Shown here piece by piece: positions 52,446 through 60,296 of a DNA stretch of 64,000 nucleotides (position 1 is the stretch's first letter; every line of letters starts with the position of its first letter). The notes beneath the pieces were generated by a model. That model searched no databases, had not been told where the DNA came from, and saw only the letters and a program-made list of their open reading frames with translations. Source of the DNA: Lentilactobacillus curieae (GTDB lineage Bacteria; Bacillota; Bacilli; Lactobacillales; Lactobacillaceae); NCBI RefSeq assembly GCF_000785105.2, contig NZ_CP018906.1, positions 496,001 to 560,000 of the forward strand. Reading direction: 5' to 3'. The translations under genes were made by a program, and so were the position numbers.

Positions 52446-53348
52446 ATGAAAAAACACGGATATTATTTATTTACTTACTTTGCTGGCGAAAAATACGCTG
52501 ATGGTGAAAGCATATTCTTTGCCGTTAGCCGTGACGGCTTACACTGGCAAGACATAAACGATAATCACCCCATACTAACTTCAAACACTGGTACCCACGG
52601 GATACGTGATCCATTTATTATTAAAAACCCACGAACAAATCAGTACACAATTATCGGCACTGACTTAAAGATGCATGAAGCTGATAACTGGGGTGAAGTT
52701 CAGAGAATCGGTAGCCGCAGTCTACTTATCTCAAATTCTGATGATTTACTGAATTGGAGTGCCCCACAATTAATCGAAGTAGCTCCTGAAGGCTTCGGTT
52801 GTGTCTGGGCTCCAGAGGCAACCTATGACCCAGTAACTAATCAATTTTTAGTTTATTGGTCCTCAAAAACTAATGAAGATGACTATAAGAAGCAAAGAGT
52901 TTATTGCGCTACCACTCTAGACTTCACTAACTTTAGTTCACCAAAACTGATGATTGAAAAAGACCACAGCACAATTGATACCACCGTCATTCACTACAGA
53001 GATCACTATTATCGATTTAGTAAGGATGAAACTGATAAGCGGGTTTTTGCCGAACGTCTGAAACAATTGGCCTCTACCCCTCAACCAGTCACCTCTCCTG
53101 CACTAACTGCACTTTCAGGGGTTGAAGGACCAACTATATACAAATTAGTTGGCCAATCCAAGTGGGTTTTACTTCTAGATAATTATTCAAAATCAGGATA
53201 CTTTCCATTACTATCAAATAACCTTCCTAAGGGCGAATTTAAGCAACTACCAGAATCCGCATACCACATGCCTTCTCGCGCCCGCCATGGGACGGTAATC
53301 TCAATTACCCAAGAAGAGTACCAACGCATCAAAAATCACCAATTTTAA
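52446..53348 (+). CDS. GH43-like five-bladed beta-propeller glycosidase
   Basis: A 300-residue cytoplasmic protein of the GH43/GH32-like propeller clan. Visible motifs are IFFAVSRDGLHWQ, GIRDPFIIKN (the pKa-modulating aspartate), WAPEATYDP (probable acid glutamate) and GVEGPTIYK. The usual N-terminal aspartate base of GH43 is not evident, so catalytic competence or subfamily is uncertain. The family mostly removes arabinofuranose, xylose or galactose. With araB and araD nearby, arabinose release from an arabinogalactan side chain is plausible. The ATG at 52446 is chosen because the longer frame from 52287 runs over the preceding gene. Confidence 0.78.
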   Translation: MKKHGYYLFTYFAGEKYADGESIFFAVSRDGLHWQDINDNHPILTSNTGTHGIRDPFIIKNPRTNQYTIIGTDLKMHEADNWGEVQRIGSRSLLISNSDDLLNWSAPQLIEVAPEGFGCVWAPEATYDPVTNQFLVYWSSKTNEDDYKKQRVYCATTLDFTNFSSPKLMIEKDHSTIDTTVIHYRDHYYRFSKDETDKRVFAERLKQLASTPQPVTSPALTALSGVEGPTIYKLVGQSKWVLLLDNYSKSGYFPLLSNNLPKGEFKQLPESAYHMPSRARHGTVISITQEEYQRIKNHQF

Positions 53349-53355
53349 ACAATAA

Positions 53356-53406
53356 AATACCGCCTGTGATTATTCCCTGATGGGTTAATCACAAGCGGTA
53401 TTTTTA
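53356..53406. terminator. Bidirectional terminator between GH43 and uxuA
   Basis: AATACCGCCTGTGATTA pairs with TAATCACAAGCGGTATT with T-runs both ways. Confidence 0.85.
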
Positions 53407-53428
53407 ATTAATCAATATATTGTTTAGA

Positions 53429-54511
53429 TTACTTATTCTTTTGGATTGATTCCCAAAGTCCATTTAGGTAAGTAATTCCTAGGGCTCTGTCGTACAAACC
53501 ATAACCAGGACGGCCATCTTCGTCCCAGATATTTCTACCATGGTCAGGACGGATGTAACCATCAAAACCACTATCATCCAATGCCTTCATGATTTCGTAC
53601 ATATCTAGTGAACCTTCGTCTGACAAGTGTGGAGCTTCATGGAACTTAGTCTTTTCAGCGTTAGTAAACTTGATGTTTCTAGCATGGATAAATGGTGCAC
53701 GGTCCTTGCCAACAAATTCTCGGATAATTGCAGGAAGGTCGTTCTTAGGGTTTTCGCCCAAACTACCAGTACAGATAGTGAAACCATTGTACTTAGATTC
53801 GTTTAATTCTTCAATGGCAACCATGTCATCACGGTTTTTGTAGATTCTTGGCAAACCAAATAGTGGGAATGGAGGATCATCTGGATGCATTGCCATTCTT
53901 ACGTCAGCTTCCTCACAAACAGGAATAATTTCGTCAAGGAAGTACTTAAGGTTTTCAGTTAACTTCTTAGCATCAACGCTCTTGTATTTTTCAAACAAGG
54001 CTTTAACTTCAGCAAGACGGTCTGGCTCCCATCCTGGCATTTCAAATCCTTTTGAGCCTTCTTTGATTCTTTCAATCATTTCATTAGGATCGTCAGGCAC
54101 CATAGTTGGATCATATGCCAAGGCATTTGAACCATCTTCAAGGGGTTCATGCAAATTAGTTCTCAACCAGTCGAATACGGGCATAAAGTTGTAACAAATT
54201 ACCTTAATTCCGTATTTTGAAAGGTTACGGATTGTTTGCTTGTAGTTTTCAATATATTTATCACGAGTTGGCAAACCAATCTTGATGTCATCGTGGATAT
54301 TAACAGATTCGATTACTTCAAGCTTAAGGCCAGCCGCTTCAACAGTTTCCTTCAAGTGAGCAATCTTTTCTTCTGGCCAAACTTCACCAACTGGAACATC
54401 GTACAGTGATGCCACAACCTGAGTAGTACCAGGAATTTGTCTAATTTGCTTTAACGTAATTGGGTCATCATCTTCGCCAAACCAGCGAAAGCCCATATCT
54501 AGCTTCTTCAT
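53429..54511 (-). CDS. uxuA: Mannonate dehydratase
   Basis: A 360-residue TIM-barrel enzyme that dehydrates D-mannonate to 2-keto-3-deoxygluconate. It opens with MGFRWFGEDDDPITLKQIRQ and has the metal-site stretch MAMHPDDPPFPLFGLPRI plus CTGSLGENPKND and IHARNIKF. It completes the uxaC-uxuB-uxuA-kdgK-kdgA route. It is divergent from the GntR regulator, with an operator just downstream of its -10 (54534-54547). Confidence 0.95.
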   Translation of the reverse strand: MKKLDMGFRWFGEDDDPITLKQIRQIPGTTQVVASLYDVPVGEVWPEEKIAHLKETVEAAGLKLEVIESVNIHDDIKIGLPTRDKYIENYKQTIRNLSKYGIKVICYNFMPVFDWLRTNLHEPLEDGSNALAYDPTMVPDDPNEMIERIKEGSKGFEMPGWEPDRLAEVKALFEKYKSVDAKKLTENLKYFLDEIIPVCEEADVRMAMHPDDPPFPLFGLPRIYKNRDDMVAIEELNESKYNGFTICTGSLGENPKNDLPAIIREFVGKDRAPFIHARNIKFTNAEKTKFHEAPHLSDEGSLDMYEIMKALDDSGFDGYIRPDHGRNIWDEDGRPGYGLYDRALGITYLNGLWESIQKNK

Positions 54512-54533
54512 CTTCTGCCTCCAAAATTTAAAT

Positions 54534-54775
54534 ACGAATATATTAGTATTCTAGTATATAGAAAACATTTTTGCAGCTAACTACGTCTTAAGTTATGGGC
54601 TTAATTTAAGCCCCAAATCTAATAGTTGATAACAAACGGCACTGATCAAACCCGCAAAGGAATTACGTTTGTCCATCCTATAAATAAAATTTGCTGGCTA
54701 CAAAAATTGTTCTTTATTTAATTAATATATTAGTATACTATATACATATGATAGCATCTTCTGTAACCGCTATCA
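54534..54775. promoter_or_regulatory. Divergent uxuA / GntR control region with two operators and a perfect cre
   Basis: Operator copies: ACTAATATATTCGT (54534-54547, minus strand) next to a uxuA -10 TATACT (54553-54560 region), and ACTAATATATTAAT (54721-54734, minus strand) overlapping TATACT (54734-54739) of the regulator. TGTAACCGCTATCA (54762-54775) matches all 14 cre positions. No gene is seen in the 342-bp gap. Confidence 0.75.
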
Positions 54776-54853
54776 ACACATATTTTTACTTTATTTAATA
54801 AGATTTATGATAAGATTTAAATGTTAATAATTTTCGACACAAAGGACAATATA

Positions 54854-55513
54854 ATGGAAAGTCTACAAGATCGTGCATACAGCACAATATACAATTCAAT
54901 AATTACCTTGGAACTAAAACCTGGGCAACGAGTTTCTGACCATGAGTTCGAAAAGCAGCTCGAAATGAGCCGCACCCCAATTAGAGAGGCCATGCTCCGT
55001 TTATCAAGAAACGGCCTACTTAACTCTGTTCCCCAAAGTGGAACTTTCGTTACCAGGATCAATATCAAGAAAGCCTTAGATGCTCGGTTTGCCCGCCAGA
55101 CTCTTGAGCGTAAAATTGTTAGTGAAATTACCGCCAACCACACCGAACAAAACATTGAAGACCTAGAATTTTTATTGCTTCAACAAAAAAGAGCAATTAG
55201 TCGAAATGAACTAAGAACATTTTTTGAAGCCGATGATGAATTTCATGCCTCGCTTTACAAATTCACAGATCACGGTAGTATTTGGGACTGGTTAATGAGT
55301 TTAAGCATCGACTTAAACCGATTCAGATATCTCCGTTTATTCGATACCAACTTATCCCCTACCCCATTGATTGATGCCCATGCACGTTTAATTGATGCCA
55401 TTAAAGGTGATAAGAAGGGCGATGCTGACAAAATCATTGAGGACCATTTGGATTTGCAATTGGTTGATAAAAACGATGTGATTAAGCAGTATCCTGACTA
55501 CTTTGAAGAATAA
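54854..55513 (+). CDS. GntR-family (FadR/FCD subfamily) regulator of glucuronate catabolism
   Basis: A 219-residue GntR-type repressor. The winged helix at 1-70 has LKPGQRVSDHEFEKQL and SRTPIREAMLRLSRNGLL. The FCD domain (90-215) has its metal/ligand residues in ADDEFHASLYKFTDH and AHARLIDAI plus EDHLDLQL. The start at 54854 was chosen for AAAGGA 7 bases upstream. It is divergent from uxuA. The five ACTAATATATTAAT sites before uxuA, itself, kdgA, kdgK and the sugar porter define its likely regulon; a pathway intermediate such as fructuronate, mannonate or KDG probably induces. Confidence 0.88.
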   Translation: MESLQDRAYSTIYNSIITLELKPGQRVSDHEFEKQLEMSRTPIREAMLRLSRNGLLNSVPQSGTFVTRINIKKALDARFARQTLERKIVSEITANHTEQNIEDLEFLLLQQKRAISRNELRTFFEADDEFHASLYKFTDHGSIWDWLMSLSIDLNRFRYLRLFDTNLSPTPLIDAHARLIDAIKGDKKGDADKIIEDHLDLQLVDKNDVIKQYPDYFEE

Positions 55514-55555
55514 AAAAAGACCATCACGGTAAAATGCCGTGGTGGTCTTTTTTTG
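55512..55555 (+). terminator. Terminator of the GntR regulator gene
   Basis: AAGACCATCACGG pairs with CCGTGGTGGTCTT followed by a T-run. Confidence 0.88.
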
Positions 55556-55602
55556 TTTGTGTTGGGTTTTAGAATTTGCTGTTTGCCAACGGCAACATAG
55601 CC

Positions 55603-55657
55603 AAAACGTGTTCACTCAATCTAACCCCGAGGATTACCCGATTGAGTTCGACACTCT
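55603..55657. repeat. Stem-loop element, family A, solo copy 3
   Basis: A 55-bp element with CACTCAATC pairing with GATTGAGT and the shared AACGTGTTCACTC, GAGGATTACCCGATTGAG and ACTCTA blocks, but without the inner hairpin of copies 1 and 2. It abuts a family B element. Confidence 0.75.
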
Positions 55658-55780
55658 ACCAGAACGGCTTCCAGCCTCAGACTTTTCTCTTAGCTCCAAA
55701 TTTTGCCTTGCGCACTTCGTTTGCTCAATCCAAAATTTTAAGCTAATGCTCAAAGTCTCCCAAGGCTGTCAGCACTCTAT
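55650..55780 (+). repeat. Dispersed stem-loop element, family B, copy 3
   Basis: Bounded by ACACTCTA and CAGCACTCTA. AGCCT/AGGCT and AGACTTT/AAAGTCT form the outer stem, and CTTAGCTCCAAATTTT pairs with AAAATTTTAAGC, around the conserved GCGCACTTCGTTTGCTC. It ends 4 bases before the araD stop and may act as its terminator. Confidence 0.75.
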
Positions 55781-55783
55781 TCC

Positions 55784-56512
55784 TTATTCATGCTCCGCAT
55801 GGCTCTTTGACTTCGCATTGTTTTGACCGTAATATGCGTTCGCACCATGCTTACGGTAGTAATGCTTGTCCAACAAGTATTGTGGTACGTGGATTTCATC
55901 TCTAGTCAATTGCAAACCATGGTATGCAATTTCAGCTGAAACTTCCAATACCTTTGCGTTGTAAACTGACTTGTCTGGTGTTGGTCCCCATGAGAATGGT
56001 CCGTGTTGGCTAACCAATACGGCTGGCACAGCATCTGGATCAATACCACGACGTTCAAATTCGTCAACGATAACCTTTCCAGTATTTAATTCGTATGCTT
56101 CTTCAATTTGTTCCTTAGTCAAAGCTGGAGCAGCTGGAATATCACCGTAGAAAGTATCTGCATGAGTAGTACTTACAGCAGGAATATCCATCTTAGCTGC
56201 AGCAAATGAAACACCCCAAGGTGAATGAGTATGAGTAATTCCACCAATGTTTGGGAAATGGTTGTATAGGTAAGTATGAGTTGGTGTATCTGAAGAAGGG
56301 TTCATGTCACCTTCAACAACTTTACCGTCCAAATCAACAACAACCATATCTTCTGGCTTCATATCATCGTATTCAACACCTGATGGTTTGATTACAAATA
56401 AACCTTTTTCACGGTCGATACCTGAAACGTTACCCCAAGTAAAGGTAACCAAATCAAGCTTTGGCAATTTCATGTTTGCTTCGTAGACTTCTTGTTTGAG
56501 CTTTTCTAGCAT
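55784..56512 (-). CDS. araD: L-ribulose-5-phosphate 4-epimerase
   Basis: A 242-residue class II aldolase-fold enzyme that makes D-xylulose 5-phosphate from L-ribulose 5-phosphate. It has TWGNVSGIDR, the substrate loop SSDTPTH, zinc ligands in THTHSPWG and AVLVSQHGPF, and the C-terminal HGANAYYGQ. It follows the kinase gene by about 145 bases. Its product enters the phosphoketolase or pentose phosphate route. Confidence 0.93.
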   Translation of the reverse strand: MLEKLKQEVYEANMKLPKLDLVTFTWGNVSGIDREKGLFVIKPSGVEYDDMKPEDMVVVDLDGKVVEGDMNPSSDTPTHTYLYNHFPNIGGITHTHSPWGVSFAAAKMDIPAVSTTHADTFYGDIPAAPALTKEQIEEAYELNTGKVIVDEFERRGIDPDAVPAVLVSQHGPFSWGPTPDKSVYNAKVLEVSAEIAYHGLQLTRDEIHVPQYLLDKHYYRKHGANAYYGQNNAKSKSHAEHE

Positions 56513-56656
56513 TCTCGTAACTTCCTTTTCGAATTTTTGATGGTCATTAGTTTTATTTCAAAACTTACGTTTTACCTAACAATGCCAATGTCAAAAAACG
56601 GTCGTTAACTGATCAGTTTTTAACATCGGCATAGTTAATTATCCGGACAACTTTGT

Positions 56657-58267
56657 TTACTTAGTCATCTTCATTGACTTAACAGCTTCTTGTTCTGCAG
56701 GAAGAGCAGCCTTGTAGTTATCGATAAACTTATCGTAACCAGCAACACTTTCTGGTTCAGGTTCAAGAGTTGCACCAGTGGCATCCTTGAAGACGCGATT
56801 CTCAAGGTAATCTGCCAAGCTTTCGCCGTTCTTCTTGTTGCTTGCGTACAATGCAAGAATTGCCATACCCCATGGGCCACCTTCGCCGGCGTTGTCCATA
56901 ACAGTAATTGGAGTGTTAAGAGCGTCAGCCAAAACTTGTTGGGCAACGACTGGTGTCTTGAACACACCACCTTGAGCAATCAGTACGTTTGTCTTGATGT
57001 GTTCTTCTCTAAGAAGAATATCCATACCAATCTTCAATGGAGCAAATGCTGAGTACAATTGAGTCTTAATGAAGTTTGCTAGGTTCATCTTTGAATCTGG
57101 CTTTCTTACAAACATTGGGCGACCTTCAGGAACACGAGTAATGTTTTCACCTGAAAGGTAACTGAAGTTTACAAGGCCACCGGCATCTTGGTCACCCTTA
57201 ACTGATTCTGAGAATAAAGTTCCGTATAAATCGTTAGGTTTAACTTGGACACCAAGTGCACGAGCAAATTCACCAAACAATGATACCCAGGCATTGATAT
57301 CTGAAGAACCATTGTTAACGTGAACCATGGCAACTGGTGCTCCATCTGGAGTAGTAACCATATCAATATCGCGGTGAACTGCCTTCATTGGGCCATCAAG
57401 GACAACCATTGAGAATGCTGAAGTTCCGGCTGAAATGTTACCGGTACGAACCTTAACAGCGTTAGTTGATACCATACCAGTACCAGCATCACCTTCTGGA
57501 GGAGCGATTAATGATCCTGCTTCAAGTTGACCTGAAGCATCAAGTAATTTAGCACCTTCAGCGGTTAATTCACCAGCTTTTTCACCGGCTGGCAAGATTG
57601 CTGGTAATACGTCAGGAACGTTCCATGAACGGGCTTTGATTTCATCAAGGTCATTGAATTTATCAAGCATTTCTTGGTCGTATGACTTAGTTTCGTTATT
57701 AATTGGAAATACACCTGAGGCATCACCAACACCCAATACGTTTTGACCTGAAATCTTCCAAGTTACGTATCCTGCAAGTGTAGTGATGAAATCAATATCA
57801 TCGATGTGTGATTCGTTGTTAAGCACTGCTTGGTAAAGGTGAGCAATACTCCAACGTTCTGGAATGTTGAAATCAAATAACTTAGTCAGCTTTTCAGCAG
57901 CTTGACCAGTGATATTGTTTCTCCAAGTTCTAAATGGAACTATAAGTTCACCCTTTTTGTTGAATGGCATGTAACCGTGCATCATAGCACTTACACCAAT
58001 TGAGCCAATCTTCTTAAGATCAACGCCATATTCATCATGAACTTGTAATGCCATGTTGGCGTAACTAGTTTGAATTCCAGTCCAAACTTTATCGATTGAG
58101 TAAGTCCAGATACCGTTATCCAATTCGTTTTCCCAGATAAAATCACCTGAGGCAGCCGTTTCAAAGTCATCGGTAACTAAGACAGCTTTGATACGTGTAG
58201 AACCAAGTTCAATTCCAAGCGAGATGTTTCCGCTTACAATTTCATCTTTAATATGATTTTTGTCCAT
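56657..58267 (-). CDS. araB: L-ribulokinase-type FGGY carbohydrate kinase (lactobacillar AraB)
   Basis: A 536-residue FGGY kinase closely resembling the AraB of Lactobacillus plantarum. It has SLGIELGSTRIKAVLVTDD (phosphate 1), FRTWRNNITGQAA, HLYQAVLNNE, PPEGDAGTGMV, SAGTSAFSMVVL and AGEGGPWGMAILA. It should phosphorylate L-ribulose from arabinose. The ATG at 58267 follows GGAGG by 8 bases; a GTG at 58282 overlaps that RBS. A cre-like TGTAAGCGCTAAAC (58371-58384) lies upstream. No araA isomerase or AraR is in the window. Some database entries label this family xylulokinase. Confidence 0.87.
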   Translation of the reverse strand: MDKNHIKDEIVSGNISLGIELGSTRIKAVLVTDDFETAASGDFIWENELDNGIWTYSIDKVWTGIQTSYANMALQVHDEYGVDLKKIGSIGVSAMMHGYMPFNKKGELIVPFRTWRNNITGQAAEKLTKLFDFNIPERWSIAHLYQAVLNNESHIDDIDFITTLAGYVTWKISGQNVLGVGDASGVFPINNETKSYDQEMLDKFNDLDEIKARSWNVPDVLPAILPAGEKAGELTAEGAKLLDASGQLEAGSLIAPPEGDAGTGMVSTNAVKVRTGNISAGTSAFSMVVLDGPMKAVHRDIDMVTTPDGAPVAMVHVNNGSSDINAWVSLFGEFARALGVQVKPNDLYGTLFSESVKGDQDAGGLVNFSYLSGENITRVPEGRPMFVRKPDSKMNLANFIKTQLYSAFAPLKIGMDILLREEHIKTNVLIAQGGVFKTPVVAQQVLADALNTPITVMDNAGEGGPWGMAILALYASNKKNGESLADYLENRVFKDATGATLEPEPESVAGYDKFIDNYKAALPAEQEAVKSMKMTK

Positions 58268-58370
58268 CGGTTTTTCCTCCACCGTTCGTTAGTTATTTAC
58301 CTTACAAATCTAAGTATAAAATATTCGTACGTATAAATCAATGAATACAGAAATTTATTGAACAAATTTT

Positions 58371-58384
58371 TGTAAGCGCTAAAC
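58371..58384 (-). promoter_or_regulatory. cre-like site upstream of araB
   Basis: TGTAAGCGCTAAAC, 12 of 14 cre positions, overlapping the last codons of the upstream FLP gene. Confidence 0.45.
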
Positions 58385-59050
58385 TATCAGTGCTAACCCG
58401 TCTTCATCGATGATTGAGACTTTTGCTCCAGCCGTACTAATTAGCCCTTGTTCTGCGAACTTTTTCAGCGTTCTGGTAATTGTTTCTGGAGTTGTCCCTA
58501 AATAAACCGCAATATCTTTTTTCTTCAGCGGTAATTTAAACGATTTCGATTTTTCACCAGCGCTAGTTTCCAATAAATAACGCGCAACTTTTTCGGTAAC
58601 GCTGGCAGTTGATGCGACCGCCTTTTCGTTTTCCAACTCAGTAATTCGACTTCCCATCGATGCCATCATATTCGTTGCCAAATCAGGGCTCTTGGTTAGT
58701 AGTTGTTGAAATGATGTTTGACTGATCTGACAAATGTTTGAATCGGTTAGGGCAACTGATGTGGCATTTCGCGAGTTTCCAGAAAAGAGTGCAGTTTCGC
58801 CATCAAACTCCCCTGGAAGGAGAACCCGAATTATTTGTTCCTTACCATCTCGGTTTACCGTTGATACCTTCAGCTGACCCTTATCGACAATCATGAACTG
58901 GCCTAGTTTATCTCCGGCCATATAAATCGTTGTGCCCTTGGGATAAAATTTTTGAACAACCAAATCAGCTAATTGTTGACGCTGGTCTAACGGCAATGTG
59001 TTAAACATTGGCACTAAATTTATACATTCTAAAGCATGATGCTGATCCAT
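58379..59050 (-). CDS. flp: FNR-like protein (FLP), Crp/Fnr-family redox regulator
   Basis: A 223-residue Crp/Fnr regulator with a cyclic-nucleotide-fold domain (10-130), dimer helix and C-terminal HTH (KKKDIAVYLGTTPETITRTL). Unlike FNR it has only two cysteines, C9 (ALECINLVP) and C107 (SNICQIS), almost the spacing of the C5/C102 pair that forms a redox disulfide in Lactobacillus casei FLP. It is therefore probably an oxygen or thiol-stress sensor rather than an iron-sulfur protein. The start at 59050 follows AGGTGAT. It lies 8 bases after an unknown gene and should be cotranscribed with it. Confidence 0.82.
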   Translation of the reverse strand: MDQHHALECINLVPMFNTLPLDQRQQLADLVVQKFYPKGTTIYMAGDKLGQFMIVDKGQLKVSTVNRDGKEQIIRVLLPGEFDGETALFSGNSRNATSVALTDSNICQISQTSFQQLLTKSPDLATNMMASMGSRITELENEKAVASTASVTEKVARYLLETSAGEKSKSFKLPLKKKDIAVYLGTTPETITRTLKKFAEQGLISTAGAKVSIIDEDGLALIV

Positions 59051-59058
59051 AGAATCAC

Positions 59059-59709
59059 CTATTTTTCTGAAATCATTTGTAACCATTTTTTAGTTGGTAC
59101 ATCAAAGTTATCAGGAACGTCAAATCCAAGTGGTTCAAAGATTCCCCGAACCTTTTCCCAGTCAATTGTACCTTCGTTACTAAAACTAGTAATTGTTGCT
59201 TCTAATTGTTCTTGGGTAACTTGTTGAAGCTTTTCTTGGTTGCCACCTAAAGTTGCGATAAACGTATTAGCAGCTAATTGGCCAGCAATAATTTCGTTAA
59301 CCCCGCTAGCATCCAACTCATCACTGATTGTTTTTCGTTCCTTAAGTGGAACAGCTTTTAACTCCCGATTTAAAAATCCTTGGAATTCAGAAAAGTTATC
59401 TGCAATTTGTTCATAAAATTGCCAAGGAACCCCAACATTAATTTGTTGTAGTACTTGAGGTAATAATTCTTCAATCGACCATACTTGTTGGTCCTGGCCA
59501 ATAACGATCCACTGTTGTAAGAATCGTTGCATTGATTCTCTAACTGCTAACTTAAGTTTTTTCTTTAAAGTTAAACCGTAGCGAACAAGCATGAAATCTT
59601 CGAACTCTGAATCGTTGATTGTTCTTTCTTGTGGCTTGCGTTTTGCCTTTAAAATTTGCTTGATTTGTTTTTGTTTGCTTGATTTTGCGTACTTACCTTG
59701 TTTTGCCAA
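59059..59709 (-). CDS. Conserved-looking protein of unknown function, cotranscribed with flp
   Basis: A 216-residue soluble protein with a strongly basic N-terminus (about 1-35: KQGKYAKSSKQKQIKQILK) then a helical body rich in Q, E and hydrophobics (VWSIEELLPQVLQQI, NFSEFQGFLNREL, KLQQVTQEQLEAT). No membrane helix or catalytic motif is seen. It starts with TTG at 59709, 8 bases after AAAGGAG; the ATG at 59739 lies before that RBS. The basic head could bind nucleic acid. The function is not recognised. Confidence 0.65.
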   Translation of the reverse strand: MAKQGKYAKSSKQKQIKQILKAKRKPQERTINDSEFEDFMLVRYGLTLKKKLKLAVRESMQRFLQQWIVIGQDQQVWSIEELLPQVLQQINVGVPWQFYEQIADNFSEFQGFLNRELKAVPLKERKTISDELDASGVNEIIAGQLAANTFIATLGGNQEKLQQVTQEQLEATITSFSNEGTIDWEKVRGIFEPLGFDVPDNFDVPTKKWLQMISEK

Positions 59710-59876
59710 TGTATTTTCTCCTTTGTCGTATACAGACATTTTATCATGAAATGATTAACTAATTTTGAGGAATGAAAATTGGTCTTTTCATTGGAAAATA
59801 GTAAACGTATTTTGCGTACGAATTTCTTGCTATAAATTTTTTTCTGGCTAATACAACATCCAAAATGGAAAATCAA

Positions 59877-59905
59877 GATTGAATATACAAACTTGTGTTC
59901 GTATA
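59877..59905 (+). promoter_or_regulatory. Promoter of the 74-residue gene
   Basis: TTGAAT and TATAAT, 17 bases apart, about 30 bases before the start codon. Confidence 0.75.
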
Positions 59906-59933
59906 ATTAAATAACCGAACGGAGGTTGATTAC

Positions 59934-60158
59934 ATGGAACAAATTTTACCAATCAGCGCAATTGCCGAGGACGCAATGCGCAACGGAGCAATCGTTGAAA
60001 TTAAACTTTTCAATAAACAAAAGGTGTTTCACCGACAGGATTTAATCGGTAACGTCACCGGAGTAAAGGATAGAATAATTACCTTAACTAACCTCTTTAA
60101 CCATTCAAAAAAAATTAATGAGGATGATATCGACGATATTGTCTACATAACAAAATAA
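59934..60158 (+). CDS. Small protein of unknown function, 74 residues
   Basis: A 74-residue soluble protein with a predicted beta-rich core (GAIVEIKLFNKQKVFHR, IGNVTGVKDRIITLTNLF), reminiscent of small Sm-like or SH3-like barrels, and an acidic C-terminus (NEDDIDDIVYITK). It has a near-consensus promoter and GGAGG before ATG, so it is likely real and well expressed. It is divergent from the unknown-flp operon. No family was recognised. Confidence 0.65.
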   Translation: MEQILPISAIAEDAMRNGAIVEIKLFNKQKVFHRQDLIGNVTGVKDRIITLTNLFNHSKKINEDDIDDIVYITK

Positions 60159-60290
60159 GGGAGAGCTAAAGAAATCTCTGATTTCGTCTTAGCTCCCCCG
60201 CAACGATGACGCATACTAATCGGCACGAGTAGTGACGATTAGTCGCGACAGAGACTGTGCTGAAGTTTGCGAGTAGCAACTATCTGTATA
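60159..60290. other. Structured intergenic region
   Basis: Two imperfect hairpins: GGGAGAGCTAA with TTAGCTCCC (60159-60197) and ACTAATCG with CGATTAGT (60215-60243). A third possible one is GTTTGC with GCAAC near 60265-60280. No ORF was seen. It may be a dispersed element or an RNA. Confidence 0.4.
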
Positions 60291-60296
60291 AAAGAG

